Assembly: GCF_048268305.1 (NCBI RefSeq) | Contig: NZ_JBLWVT010000008.1 | Location: 186,001-250,000, forward strand | Source of the DNA: Pseudodonghicola sp048268305 | GTDB taxonomy: Bacteria > Pseudomonadota > Alphaproteobacteria > Rhodobacterales > Rhodobacteraceae | DNA length: 64,000 bases | Direction of reading: 5' to 3' | Shown here: positions 8,999-17,821 of the stretch, in pieces | Position numbering within the stretch: position 1 is the first letter of the stretch | Layout of the letters: every line of letters starts with the position of its first letter | Made by a program: the position numbers and the translations under genes | Notes under the pieces: generated by a model | Databases searched by the model: none | The model's input: the letters and a program-made list of their open reading frames with translations, nothing else | What the model was told of the DNA's origin: nothing

Positions 8999-9081
8999 GA
9001 AACCGGCCTCCTGGTATGTCAAACGATTGCCGACGACATAACATTACGGTCGCGGCTCAGCAACGCGGGGCAAGGCTCGCG

Positions 9082-9930
9082 CTAAAAGTTCTCCGAACAG
9101 GCCACCAAACGGCCAAGAATTTCGTCCGGTGAGGTTTGGGTAATCTCTATGCGGCTAAGAAACCGGAAATTGTGGAAGACCTGCGCAATCGAGGGCGCCA
9201 CAGCCAAGATGAACCCGTCAAAGGACGTGGTTTCATGATCGAAATCGGCACTCGCCTCGACCCGGTAACCGTGCGCCAGCATCGCCTCGGTCACCTGTCG
9301 ATGCAGTTTCTGGCTATGCGTCGAAACGAAGACATAGTCAGCTTTGTGAGCCGAAAGAGTCTCTCCTGCCCCGTTGATCATATCAAGCTCGGCCCCTTGA
9401 ATGTCACAGTGCAAGATATCGAGCTTCGGAAGACCTTCACGGGCCATAAATACATCGACCTCGAACTGGCCAGGGCCGACGAATCCCCGCTCGAACTGGC
9501 CCGAGAATCCATTCCGCAAGAAGTTCTCCTCCCCGCTCGCCAGACGCTCCCCATCCGGCTCGACGAGAAAGGTGCGGCCTTCCGGGCGGGCGGTCAGGCA
9601 CCACATGGAATAGTGACACCAATAGGCCCCCAGCTCCAGCATCACCGGCCGCTCAGGCAATCGAGCGAGCACCGTCTGGAAAACGAACTCTTCCAGCGGT
9701 TCGTGAACACCCCGATTGATCACAAGAATGTCACTGAAATTGTCGTAATACGCCCCGGCTCCTGCGACCGGCACGCGGTTGCCGTTGTGAAGAACCACGT
9801 TGCCGTTCTCGACTGTGCCTGCAAGCGGGTGGCGCTGGATCAGCAAGTTAAGCGGGTCGGAAACGATTTCCCGAAAGCGCCCGAGAAAGTCCGACGCATC
9901 AGCTTTGTCTGCCATCTTCATCCCACGCAC
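9082..9930 (-). CDS. FkbM-family methyltransferase
   Basis: A 282-residue protein with the FkbM SAM-binding pattern: MLELGAYWCHYSMWCL (motif I), EPDGERLASGEENF (acidic end of strand 2) and LDILHCDIQGAELDMI (motif IV). FkbM enzymes O-methylate sugars or polyketides, but the substrate is not indicated here. I place the start at a GTG (9928-9930), which has AGGAGG 6 nt upstream; ATGs exist both upstream (9948) and downstream (9921, 9915) but with poorer spacing. It shares orientation with ahcY 83 bp downstream, which would recycle its by-product. An inverted repeat covers its upstream region. Confidence 0.87.
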   Translation of the reverse strand: MRGMKMADKADASDFLGRFREIVSDPLNLLIQRHPLAGTVENGNVVLHNGNRVPVAGAGAYYDNFSDILVINRGVHEPLEEFVFQTVLARLPERPVMLELGAYWCHYSMWCLTARPEGRTFLVEPDGERLASGEENFLRNGFSGQFERGFVGPGQFEVDVFMAREGLPKLDILHCDIQGAELDMINGAGETLSAHKADYVFVSTHSQKLHRQVTEAMLAHGYRVEASADFDHETTSFDGFILAVAPSIAQVFHNFRFLSRIEITQTSPDEILGRLVACSENF

Positions 9931-9946
9931 CTTGACCCTCCTGCAC

Positions 9947-9970
9947 ATTGGCGCCAGTCATTGCGCCAAT
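9947..9970. promoter_or_regulatory. Inverted repeat in the divergent fkbM / HD-hydrolase region
   Basis: ATTGGCGC at 9947-9954 and its exact complement GCGCCAAT at 9963-9970 are separated by 8 bp. The repeat sits just upstream of the fkbM ribosome-binding site and within the 111-bp divergent region, so it could be an operator or a leader hairpin. Confidence 0.45.
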
Positions 9971-10041
9971 CAGAGCATACACGCATTGATCGGTCCGCTG
10001 AGCTGGCGGAATAAGAAACCACTCGATGCACGGAGACAAGA

Positions 10042-10635
10042 GTGAAACAACCCCGCGCCTGGCAACGCATGCTATCTGGTCGCAGGCTCGACCTGCTGGA
10101 TCCGACCCCGGTGGACGTCGAGATTGCCGATATCGCCCATGGGCTGGCCTTTGTCGCGCGCTGGAACGGGCAGACGCGGGGGGATTACGCCTATTCGGTG
10201 GCAGAGCATTCGCTGCTGGTGGAAACGCTGTTCGGCCGGATCGCACCGAATGCGCCGGTGAAATGGCGGCTGGCGGCGCTGCTGCACGATGCGCCGGAAT
10301 ATGTGATCGGCGACATGATTTCCCCGGTGAAAGCGGCGGTGGGGGCGGGGTATGGCGAGCTTGACGCGCGGCTGACCACGGCGATCCGCATCCGCTTTGG
10401 CCTGCCGGCGACGATCCCGGCCTCGGTCAAGAAGCAGATCAAGCGGGCCGACCGGATCAGCGCCTGGATGGAGGCCACGGCGATCGCCGGCTTTTCCACC
10501 GCCGAGGCCGACAAGTTCTTCGGCAAGCCGGATGCGGCGCTGATGGAGGGGCTGAACATCCGGCTGCGCCCGCCGGTCGAGGTGCGCGCGGAGTTCACCG
10601 CGCGTCACGCCGATCTTCTGGCCCGGCTGGATTAG
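10042..10635 (+). CDS. HD-domain phosphohydrolase (YfbR-like)
   Basis: A 197-residue HD-superfamily protein. The metal-binding residues are visible as the His of EHSLLVETL, the His-Asp pair of ALLHDAPEYVIGD, and an Asp further on in RADRISAWMEA. The order and spacing resemble 5'-deoxynucleotidase YfbR, so a nucleotide monophosphatase activity is likely but not proven. Translation starts at a GTG (10042-10044) with GGAGA 7 nt upstream; the N-terminus MKQPRAWQRMLSGRRLDLLDP is common in alphaproteobacterial members. It ends 4 bp inside the convergent GT61 gene. Confidence 0.85.
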   Translation: MKQPRAWQRMLSGRRLDLLDPTPVDVEIADIAHGLAFVARWNGQTRGDYAYSVAEHSLLVETLFGRIAPNAPVKWRLAALLHDAPEYVIGDMISPVKAAVGAGYGELDARLTTAIRIRFGLPATIPASVKKQIKRADRISAWMEATAIAGFSTAEADKFFGKPDAALMEGLNIRLRPPVEVRAEFTARHADLLARLD

Positions 10636-11828
10636 GTCGCGGCGGGTTCCTTCGCCGCCTCGTGCTTGGCGCGGCGATCCTTGCGCATCGCCCGCACCCG
10701 CAGCCGGACATATTCCGGCGACTCGACAAAGTTCTCGTTGCCGCCCAGCCCCTTGTCTTTCAGGATCTGCTGGCGCTCCTCCTCGGTCAGGGTCGGCCAA
10801 TCCAGCCCCTCGCGGACAAAGCCGGTCTTGCCCAGCACCCGGGCCAGCACCGCATGGTCGATTTCACCAAAGGACAGGCGGTTGGATTTCTTCTGATCCG
10901 CCTTCACCCATTCGGTGCGCAGCGCGTTGATCACCACCGGCGCGGACCCGCAGAAATGCACCACATTGGCGGCCAGCAGGTTGTTGGCCCCCGACTTGCG
11001 CCGCATGATCATCGCCACCGGCTGATCGGCACGGCCGACCATGGCGAAAAGATGCAGGGCAGAGCCATCCGCCGCGATCACTTTCTTCGCCGCCTTGTAA
11101 CGGGCGAGCTGGGTGGCGATGTCATGGTTCTGCGGATGAAAGATCTCATAGCCTTCCGCCTGCAAAAGCTCTTCCAGACGCTCCTCGCCCAGAAGCCCCC
11201 CCTTGCCGAGCCCGAGCGCCGAGCGGGAGATATAGATCTTCTCGGGCCCCTCGGGCTCGATGTCCTTGCCAAAGCGATGATGGATCGCGTCGCGGAACTT
11301 GTGGGTGCCCGCGGTGATCTTGCCCAGACCGAAGCCCTGACCGGGCACCACCAGCTCTTCCACCCGCATCGGGCCGGTGGCCACATTGATCGGCAGACCG
11401 GGCGCCATCTGGGCGATGAAATCGCGCTGGAACCCGCGCACCATGTCGCCGACGGCGGGGCGTTTCGGGATGAAGAGGACCCCCTCGACCGGCTGCTCCA
11501 GCCCGTCGAGCGCCCAGAGGCGGGAAGAGCTTTCCACCAGGAAATGACCGAAATGCGCCCAGAGCACCCCACCCCAGAGCCAGCGGCCGGGCAGGGTCTC
11601 TCCGATCTCGGCCGGCCGTTCCGGTTCGGTGGTCAAAGGCCGGAACTTGCGCCAGAGCGCCCCATGCGGGCAATAGCGCCCTTCGGCATCCAGCACCCCG
11701 GCGGGCTGCACAAAGCCACTTTCAACCGGGGGGAGCACGATGGCATCCTTCAGCGTGACGATCTCTTCGGACCAGCCACCTTCCGGCAAGGGCTGGTTGT
11801 CGGGGCCCAGGTCGTTCTCGTCCGACAT
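10632..11828 (-). CDS. GT61-family glycosyltransferase
   Basis: A 398-residue protein of the glycosyltransferase 61 (DUF563) family. It has the conserved WAHFGHFLVESSSRLWAL block early, IYISRSALGLGKGGLL in the middle and KVIAADGSALHLFAM near the C-terminus, the standard order for the family. No signal peptide or membrane helix is seen, so it should be cytoplasmic and act in polysaccharide or glycan assembly; donor and acceptor are unknown. It starts 10 bp after regA on the same strand, where Rhodobacter capsulatus has hvrA, and may be transcribed from the senC-regA unit. Confidence 0.86.
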   Translation of the reverse strand: MSDENDLGPDNQPLPEGGWSEEIVTLKDAIVLPPVESGFVQPAGVLDAEGRYCPHGALWRKFRPLTTEPERPAEIGETLPGRWLWGGVLWAHFGHFLVESSSRLWALDGLEQPVEGVLFIPKRPAVGDMVRGFQRDFIAQMAPGLPINVATGPMRVEELVVPGQGFGLGKITAGTHKFRDAIHHRFGKDIEPEGPEKIYISRSALGLGKGGLLGEERLEELLQAEGYEIFHPQNHDIATQLARYKAAKKVIAADGSALHLFAMVGRADQPVAMIMRRKSGANNLLAANVVHFCGSAPVVINALRTEWVKADQKKSNRLSFGEIDHAVLARVLGKTGFVREGLDWPTLTEEERQQILKDKGLGGNENFVESPEYVRLRVRAMRKDRRAKHEAAKEPAAT

Positions 11829-11838
11829 CGGTGTCCTT

Positions 11839-12396
11839 TCAGCGCGGGCTGCGCTTGGCCAAAATGCGTTGCAGGGTACGGCGATGCATGTTCAGCCGCC
11901 GTGCGGTTTCCGAAACATTGCGGTCGCATTGCTCGTAAACCCGCTGGATATGCTCCCAACGGACGCGATCCGCGCTCATCGGGTTTTCCGGCGGCGGCGG
12001 CAGCGCCGCGCCATCGGACAAGAGCGCGCGGGTGATATCGGTGGCATCGGCCGGCTTCGACAGATAGTCGGTGGCGCCGATCTTGACCGCGGCCACCGCG
12101 GTGGCGATGGCGCCGTAGCCGGTCAGGACGACGACGCGGCAATCGGGGCGTTTCTCGCGCAGCACCTCGACCACGTCGAGCCCGTTGCCATCCTCGAGCC
12201 GGAGGTCGACCACCGCATAGGCCGGCGGACGGGCGGTGGCGATCGCCTTGCCGGCGGCAACCGATCCGGCCATCTCGATCTCGAACCCGCGCTTTTCCAT
12301 CGCCTTGGCCAGCCGCCGCAGAAACGGCTCGTCATCATCGACCAGAAGCAGGGATTTATCTGCTCCGATCTCTTCCTGCAGTGCCGCCTCGGACAT
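11839..12396 (-). CDS. regA: Redox response regulator RegA/PrrA/ActR
   Basis: A 185-residue two-domain regulator. The receiver has the acidic triad DDD at 20-22, phosphoacceptor Asp64 in VVDLRLEDGNG, Thr in VVLTGYG and Lys in LSKPAD. After a Pro-rich linker (PPPPEN) comes a Fis-type helix-turn-helix (VSETARRLNMHRRTLQRIL). Family members control photosynthesis, respiration, hydrogenase, nitrogen and carbon fixation genes in response to redox state. It follows senC on the minus strand with a 118-bp gap and faces away from its kinase gene regB, the standard Rhodobacter arrangement. Confidence 0.96.
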   Translation of the reverse strand: MSEAALQEEIGADKSLLLVDDDEPFLRRLAKAMEKRGFEIEMAGSVAAGKAIATARPPAYAVVDLRLEDGNGLDVVEVLREKRPDCRVVVLTGYGAIATAVAAVKIGATDYLSKPADATDITRALLSDGAALPPPPENPMSADRVRWEHIQRVYEQCDRNVSETARRLNMHRRTLQRILAKRSPR

Positions 12397-12514
12397 TCGC
12401 TTTCCTCAACATCGCTCTCGTTTTGTTGAATATGACTATTAGCCCCGCGAAATAAAAGATCAAAGGCCCAAACCGAAACACGCCGGATTGCGTCTCGGGC
12501 ATGGGCCAGCCTTG

Positions 12515-13138
12515 TCACATCTTGTCAAGGAAACAGCCGATCGTGTCCGCCATCGCCTCGGGCGAGGTGTCGCGGCGGAAGAATTCGACAAAGCCATAGG
12601 GCGGCAGCACCAGATAGGAGAAGGTGGAATGGTCGATCAGATAGTAATCGTCATCACCTTCCTCCTGCCGCTTGTAATAGGTCTTGTATGCCTGGCTGGC
12701 GGCCTTCACCTGTTCCGGGCTGCCGGTCAGGCCGATCATCCGCTCATGCAGGTTATGGGCGAAGTCACCGACCACCTCCGGCGTGTCGCGCTCGGGGTCG
12801 ATCGAGATGAAGATCGGCGTCACCATCTGGCCGCGGCTTTCAAGAATGTCGATCGCCTCGGCATTGCGGGCATTGTCGAGCGGGCAGACATCGGGGCAGA
12901 AGGTATAGCCGAAATACACAAGCGACGGCCCGGTGATCACATCCTTGTCGGTCACCGTCTCGCCCTTGGAGTTGACCAGGGTGAAGGGGCCGCCGATCTG
13001 CGCGGTGCCGCCGGCGATCTGGCTTGAGCGGCATTGCGCGAAACGGTCGTCTCCGCCCACGGGACGGCTGACGAACCAAATCACCCCCAAGGCAACAACA
13101 GCGACGACGGCGGCGATAATGGCATAGATGCGGGTCAT
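12515..13138 (-). CDS. senC: SCO1/SenC/PrrC copper-binding protein
   Basis: A 207-residue membrane-anchored periplasmic thioredoxin-fold protein. A single N-terminal helix (about residues 4-24) is followed by the copper-binding CPDVC motif in FGYTFCPDVCPLDN and the distal His in YLIDHSTFSYLV. SCO proteins deliver copper to the CuA site of cytochrome oxidase. In purple bacteria SenC/PrrC links oxidase activity to RegB signalling. The ATG at 13136-13138 starts the protein 87 bp from the divergent regB, and regA follows downstream. Confidence 0.96.
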   Translation of the reverse strand: MTRIYAIIAAVVAVVALGVIWFVSRPVGGDDRFAQCRSSQIAGGTAQIGGPFTLVNSKGETVTDKDVITGPSLVYFGYTFCPDVCPLDNARNAEAIDILESRGQMVTPIFISIDPERDTPEVVGDFAHNLHERMIGLTGSPEQVKAASQAYKTYYKRQEEGDDDYYLIDHSTFSYLVLPPYGFVEFFRRDTSPEAMADTIGCFLDKM

Positions 13139-13225
13139 GACGGGCCCCTTGCGTAACAATGATTGATCCTCAAGGCCGGGAGACCTATCACCATCCCCAG
13201 CCATTGCAACAGACTTAGGCCTTTC

Positions 13226-14623
13226 ATGCCGGAATCCAATGTGGGCATTTGGCGCGGGCAGGAGCGGGGCGGCTGGATCAGGCTGCGCACGCTGATCCTG
13301 CTGCGCTGGGTCGCGATCGCCGGCCAGCTGGGCGCCATCACGGCGGCGCAGATGATGTATCATCTCCAGCTCGACCTTGCGCTCTGCCTGCTGGCGGTGG
13401 GCATCTCGGTGGTGGGCAACCTGCTGGCGATGCTGCTGTTTCCGGAAAACAAGCGGCTGTCGGAATTCGAAAACTTCCTGATGGTGCTGTTCGACCTGCT
13501 GCAGCTTGCCTTCCTGCTCTATCTCACCGGCGGGCTGAACAACCCCTTCGCCATTCTGCTGCTGGCCCCGGTCACCGTCTCGGCCAATGTGCTGGGGCTG
13601 CGGTCGACTTTGATCGTCGGCGGCATGGCGATCATGCTGGTCACCCTGCTGGCCGAATTCCACATGCCGCTGCGCACGCACGAAGGGTTCCTTCTGCGCA
13701 TCCCCGATCTGTTCGTCTTCGGCAATTGGGCGGCCATCATCATCGCGACGATCTTCATGGGCGCCTATTCCTATCGGCTGAAATCCGAAATGGAGTCGAT
13801 GTCCGAGGCGCTGGCCGCCACCCAGATGGCACTGTCGCGCGAACAGAAACTGACCGATCTGGGCGGCGTCGTCGCCGCGGCGGCGCATGAGCTGGGCACG
13901 CCGCTGGCCACCATCAAGCTGGCCAGCGCCGAGTTGATCGAAGAGTTGGAAGACCTTCCCGAACTGCGTGAGGATGCGGCGCTGATCCGCGACCAGGCCG
14001 ACCGCTGCCGCGATATCCTGCGCAACATGGGCCGCGCCGGCAAGGATGACCTGCAGATGCGGCAGGCCCCGCTCAGCGCTGTGGTGCAGGAGGCGGCCGA
14101 GCCGCATCTGCACCGTGGCAAGACGGTGCATTTCAGCGAAAGCCCGGGCCCTGGCGGCAGCCCGCAACAGCCCTCGATCCTGCGACTGCCCGAGGTGATC
14201 CACGGGCTGCGCAACCTGATCCAGAACGCGGTCGATTTCGCCCATGCCAATGTCTGGGTGGAAACCCATTGGACCGACACCGAGATCTGGGTCCGCATTC
14301 TCGACGATGGCGAAGGCTATGCGCCGCAGGTGATCGGACGGATCGGTGACCCCTTCATGCGCCGCCGCAAGGGCGAGCCCGACAGCAAGCGACGCCCCGA
14401 ATACGAGGGGATGGGGCTTGGGCTCTTCATCGCCAAAACGCTGTTGGAACGCTCTGGCGCCAGCCTCAGCTTTGCCAATGGCCGCGACCTCGATCAGCGC
14501 CGGGATACCTCGGCGGATCAAAGCGGTGCCATCGTCCGGGTCGACTGGCCACGCAGCAAGATCGACGCCCAGACCGGCGAATTCGCCCTGCCGCTGGGGG
14601 AAAACCAGCCGATCGAGATCTGA
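13226..14623 (+). CDS. regB: Redox-sensing histidine kinase RegB/PrrB
   Basis: A 465-residue membrane kinase. Six hydrophobic helices lie in the first 190 residues and include the quinone-sensing heptapeptide GGLNNPF at 102-108. The H-box AAAHELGTPLATIKL carries phospho-acceptor His221, and Cys261 in ADRCRDILR corresponds to the redox-active Cys of R. capsulatus RegB (same 40-residue distance from the His). N, G1 and G2 ATP-binding boxes follow (NLIQNAVDFA, DDGEGYA, GMGLGLFIA). The ATG at 13226 gives the family N-terminus; an in-frame start 63 bp upstream is less likely. It diverges from senC-regA. Confidence 0.97.
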   Translation: MPESNVGIWRGQERGGWIRLRTLILLRWVAIAGQLGAITAAQMMYHLQLDLALCLLAVGISVVGNLLAMLLFPENKRLSEFENFLMVLFDLLQLAFLLYLTGGLNNPFAILLLAPVTVSANVLGLRSTLIVGGMAIMLVTLLAEFHMPLRTHEGFLLRIPDLFVFGNWAAIIIATIFMGAYSYRLKSEMESMSEALAATQMALSREQKLTDLGGVVAAAAHELGTPLATIKLASAELIEELEDLPELREDAALIRDQADRCRDILRNMGRAGKDDLQMRQAPLSAVVQEAAEPHLHRGKTVHFSESPGPGGSPQQPSILRLPEVIHGLRNLIQNAVDFAHANVWVETHWTDTEIWVRILDDGEGYAPQVIGRIGDPFMRRRKGEPDSKRRPEYEGMGLGLFIAKTLLERSGASLSFANGRDLDQRRDTSADQSGAIVRVDWPRSKIDAQTGEFALPLGENQPIEI

Positions 14624-14670
14624 GTTAACCCTGAGCGACGGTGGCGGGCTGTGTCGTTCGGGAAAATGGG

Positions 14671-14686
14671 TTAACGTCTTGATAAC
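14671..14686 (+). promoter_or_regulatory. Possible CtrA-like site upstream of the PAS protein gene
   Basis: TTAA, seven bases, then ATAAC differs from the CtrA consensus TTAA-N7-TTAAC at one base. It lies 52 bp before the PAS gene start. An 8-bp inverted repeat GTTAACCC/GGGTTAAC (14624-14631 and 14668-14675) overlaps it. Whether the organism uses CtrA here is inference. Confidence 0.3.
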
Positions 14687-14737
14687 CATTTCGTCGCAAC
14701 ACTGGACGGCGATGGCGTGAACGGCGGGGGCCTTGGT

Positions 14738-16294
14738 ATGAACGACATCCCTATTGGCGATTGGGCCGCGCTGACGATGATCTGTCTGGCCAGCGCTTCG
14801 CTGGCCGTGTTCTGGCTGGCACCGCGACGGGCCGCCGCGCTGGATGCGCTGAGCTTCGATGCAGCGGCGGACTCCGGCAGCCCCCTCAGCGACGACCCGG
14901 TGTTCATCTTCGAAGGCACCGAACTGATCGAGGCCTCTTCGGCCGGGCAGGCGATTGCCGGCGATCCCGACGATGCGATCACCTGGCAGCAGCTGCGGCG
15001 CCGGCTGTTGCCCAGCTTTCCCGCCTTTCCCGCCGATCCCGGTCTGGTCCGCGAGGCGGGGCGGCTGTCGATCCCCTCGCTTGACGGCGAACCGCCGTCC
15101 GAGGCGCTGTGTGAATGGATCGACGGGGTGATCCGGGTGCATCTGCGCGCCGGTGCGCCGCTGTCTGCCGCCGATCTGCCGCATCTGGCGCAGGAGCTGG
15201 ATATCCTGCGCACCGCCACCAATGCCGCCCCCTATCCGGCCTGGCGGCTGGATCCGGCCGGGCAGGTGACCTGGTGCAATGCCGCCTATGCGGCGCTGGT
15301 GCGCAAGGTGCGAGGACGTGACGCCGACACCGCCCAGCCGCTGTTTCCCGACCTGCCGATCGCCGAGATGACGGAAAGGCGCAAGCTGCGCCAGCCGGTC
15401 GATCTGGCGGATGGAGAGCACAAGCTCTGGTATGATCTTTGGCTGATCCCACAGAAATCCGGCTGCCTCTGCTATGCGGTTGACGTGAACGCCGTGGTCG
15501 ATGCCGAAGTGGCGCAGCGCAACTTCGTTCAGACCCTGACCAAGACCTTTGCCCAGCTGTCCATCGGCCTGGCGATCTTCGACCGCAACCGCCAGCTTGC
15601 CCTGTTCAATCCGGCGCTGATCGACCTGACCTCGCTGCCCGCCGATTTCTTATCGTCGCGCCCCAGCCTGCTGACCTTTTTCGACCATCTGCGCGACAGC
15701 GCCATGATGCCCGAGCCGAAGGATTACGGCAGTTGGCGCCAGGGGCTGGCTCAGCTGGTCGAGGCCGCCGCGAGCGGGCAGTATCAGGAAACCTGGTCGC
15801 TGCCCTCGGGCTCGGTCTATTCAGTCAGCGGCCGGCCGCATCCCGATGGCGCCGTCGCTTTCCTGTTCGAGGATATCACCGCCGAAATCACCCTGACCCG
15901 CCGCTTTCGCGCCGAACTGGAGCAAAGCCAGGCGATGCTCGACGCGCTGGACGAGGCGATCGCGGTCTTTGCCTCGGATGGCACGCTGACCTTCTGCAAT
16001 GCCGGCTATCGCGATCTCTGGGGCGTCGATCCGGACAGCAGCTTTGCCCAGTTCACCATCAGCGACGCGATGCGCAACTGGCAGGATCTCAGCCGTCCCA
16101 CCCCGGTTTGGGGCAGGTTGCGCGATTTCGTCGCGACCCGGGAAAGCCGCGCCCCCTGGCGGGCCGAGGCCGAGCTGAAGGGCGGCGAGATGCTCGATTG
16201 CCACATCCGCCCGATCCAGAAGGGCGCCACCATGGTCCGCTTTGCCCAGCGCGCGGTGGTGAGCGTGCCGGCGCCGACGGCTGGCGCCGACTGA
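14738..16294 (+). CDS. Membrane-anchored PAS-domain protein without an output domain
   Basis: About 518 residues. One N-terminal membrane helix (about residues 9-28, ALTMICLASASLAVFWLA) is followed by PAS-like modules; the repeated core pattern is seen as AYPAWRLDPAGQVTWCNAAYAAL, LSIGLAIFDRNRQLALFNPALI and ALDEAIAVFASDGTLTFCNAGYRDLW. No kinase H-box, GGDEF, EAL or HTH region is present. It follows regB by 114 bp and precedes tsaE by 41 bp. A role as an accessory sensor of the Reg system is possible but unproven. The ATG at 14738 is preferred to a GTG at 14717, with GGCGGGGG 7 nt upstream. Confidence 0.85.
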   Translation: MNDIPIGDWAALTMICLASASLAVFWLAPRRAAALDALSFDAAADSGSPLSDDPVFIFEGTELIEASSAGQAIAGDPDDAITWQQLRRRLLPSFPAFPADPGLVREAGRLSIPSLDGEPPSEALCEWIDGVIRVHLRAGAPLSAADLPHLAQELDILRTATNAAPYPAWRLDPAGQVTWCNAAYAALVRKVRGRDADTAQPLFPDLPIAEMTERRKLRQPVDLADGEHKLWYDLWLIPQKSGCLCYAVDVNAVVDAEVAQRNFVQTLTKTFAQLSIGLAIFDRNRQLALFNPALIDLTSLPADFLSSRPSLLTFFDHLRDSAMMPEPKDYGSWRQGLAQLVEAAASGQYQETWSLPSGSVYSVSGRPHPDGAVAFLFEDITAEITLTRRFRAELEQSQAMLDALDEAIAVFASDGTLTFCNAGYRDLWGVDPDSSFAQFTISDAMRNWQDLSRPTPVWGRLRDFVATRESRAPWRAEAELKGGEMLDCHIRPIQKGATMVRFAQRAVVSVPAPTAGAD

Positions 16295-16335
16295 TCCCGC
16301 TTGCGGGCGGCAGGCGGCGCGGCCATTGTGGCGCC

Positions 16336-16824
16336 ATGATCCACCCGCCCGTTTCCCTGCGCCTGCCCGATCCGGCCGCCACCGCCAGCCTCGCCACCCG
16401 TCTGGGCGCGCTTCTGCGCCCCGGCGATTGCCTGCTGCTCGAAGGCTCGATCGGCGCCGGCAAGACCCATTTCGCCCGCGCCCTGATCCAGTCCCTGCTG
16501 GAGGTGCCCGAGGACGTGCCTTCGCCCACCTTCACCCTGGTGCAGACCTATGACACCACGGCAGGAGAGATCTGGCATGCCGATCTCTATCGTCTCACCG
16601 ATCCAGGCGAGGTCGAGGAACTGGGGCTGACCCAGGCGATGGAAGAGGCGATCTGCCTGATCGAATGGCCCGACCGTCTGGGCGATCTGGCGCCGACCGC
16701 CTCCTTGTGGTTGAGCTTTGCCACCGACAGCGATAGCGAGAACGCCCGCACCCTCACGCTCGACTGGTCCGGTGGAGATTGGGCGGCGCGGCTGGCGCAA
16801 CTGGAAGAGATCCGCGATGACTGA
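16336..16824 (+). CDS. tsaE: tRNA threonylcarbamoyladenosine biosynthesis ATPase TsaE
   Basis: A 162-residue P-loop ATPase that partners TsaD and TsaB in t6A37 formation. The Walker A motif LLEGSIGAGKTHFAR, the PSPTFTLVQTYDT segment and HADLYRL are characteristic, and length is normal. It begins the tightly packed plus-strand run tsaE-amgK-murU-addB-addA; its TGA overlaps the amgK start by 8 bp. Co-location of tsaE with amgK and murU is typical in Rhodobacterales as I know them. Confidence 0.95.
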   Translation: MIHPPVSLRLPDPAATASLATRLGALLRPGDCLLLEGSIGAGKTHFARALIQSLLEVPEDVPSPTFTLVQTYDTTAGEIWHADLYRLTDPGEVEELGLTQAMEEAICLIEWPDRLGDLAPTASLWLSFATDSDSENARTLTLDWSGGDWAARLAQLEEIRDD

Positions 16825-17821
16825 CCGCGCAACCCTGGCCACCACCTTTCTGAACGGCACCGCCTGGGCCGGCGCCCTGCGCGCGCCGCTGGCGGGCGAT
16901 GCCTCGAACCGCCGCTATGAACGGCTGCGCCATCCCGGCACCGGCAAGTCCGCGGTGCTGATGGACGCCCCGCCCGAGAAGGGCGAGGATGTGCGCCCCT
17001 TTGTCACCGTCTGCCGCTATCTGCGCGACCTCGGGCTCAGCGCACCGGAGATCCACGCGGAAAATGCGGAACACGGCTTCCTGCTGTTGGAGGATCTGGG
17101 CGACGATCTGTTCGCCCGGGTGCTGAAGACCGACCCGAAGCTGGAAAAGCGGCTCTATCAAGGGGCAACCGACGTTCTGGTGGCGCTGCACGCGGCCGAG
17201 CCGCTGCCGCTGGCCCACTATGGCCCCCAGCTTATGGCCGACCTTGCCGGGCTCGCCTTCAGCAAATACCGCAAGGGCATCCTTGGCGATGAGGGTAGCG
17301 AGGAACTGGCGCGTTTCCGCCCCCGGTTCGAGGATATCCTGGCCGCGACCACCGGCGGCCGCCGCGTGGTCTGCCTGCGCGACTATCACGCCGAAAACCT
17401 GCTGTGGCTGCCCGACCGCGACGGGCTGGCCCAGGTCGGCCTGCTGGATTTCCAGGACGCCATGCTGGGGCATCCGGCCTATGATCTGGTGTCGATGCTG
17501 CAGGACATCCGGCGCGATGTTCCGGCGGGGATCGAGATTTCGATGCTTCAGCATTACATCGACGCCACCGGCACCGACGATCACGCCTTTCGCACCGCCT
17601 ATGCGGTGCTGGGCGCCCAGCGGAACCTGCGCATCCTCGGGGTCTTCGCCCGGCTCGCCACCGATTACGGCAAGCCGCATTACGTCGATCTGATCCCGGC
17701 GGTCTGGGCCCATCTGAAACGCGATCTGGAACATCCCGCGCTCGCCCCGGTGGCGGATCTGCTGCTTCAGGCCCTGCCGGCGCCGACGCCCGAAGCGCTG
17801 CAAAAGCTGAAATCCGCATGA
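16817..17821 (+). CDS. amgK: Anomeric MurNAc/GlcNAc kinase AmgK (aminoglycoside phosphotransferase fold)
   Basis: A 334-residue APH-fold kinase. It has the ADP-binding GDASNRRYERL segment, the catalytic loop CLRDYHAENLLWL (Asp and Asn conserved) and the metal-binding Asp of LLDFQDAMLG. Because the next gene overlaps it by 4 bp and encodes a MurU-type nucleotidyltransferase, the best assignment is AmgK, which phosphorylates N-acetylmuramic acid at C1 in cell-wall recycling. By fold alone it would only be a generic phosphotransferase. The start at 16817 lies within the end of tsaE. Confidence 0.87.
   Translation: MTDRATLATTFLNGTAWAGALRAPLAGDASNRRYERLRHPGTGKSAVLMDAPPEKGEDVRPFVTVCRYLRDLGLSAPEIHAENAEHGFLLLEDLGDDLFARVLKTDPKLEKRLYQGATDVLVALHAAEPLPLAHYGPQLMADLAGLAFSKYRKGILGDEGSEELARFRPRFEDILAATTGGRRVVCLRDYHAENLLWLPDRDGLAQVGLLDFQDAMLGHPAYDLVSMLQDIRRDVPAGIEISMLQHYIDATGTDDHAFRTAYAVLGAQRNLRILGVFARLATDYGKPHYVDLIPAVWAHLKRDLEHPALAPVADLLLQALPAPTPEALQKLKSA

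Noticed and set aside
8999..9081. Possible S-adenosylhomocysteine riboswitch ahead of ahcY.
   Set aside because: The gap is only about 80 bp and no conserved riboswitch core was recognised.
12515..15421. A very long (968-codon) minus-strand open frame covering senC, regB and part of the PAS gene.
   Set aside because: Only its last 207 codons (senC) look like a protein. The rest is antisense to regB and the PAS gene and comes from GC-rich codon bias.
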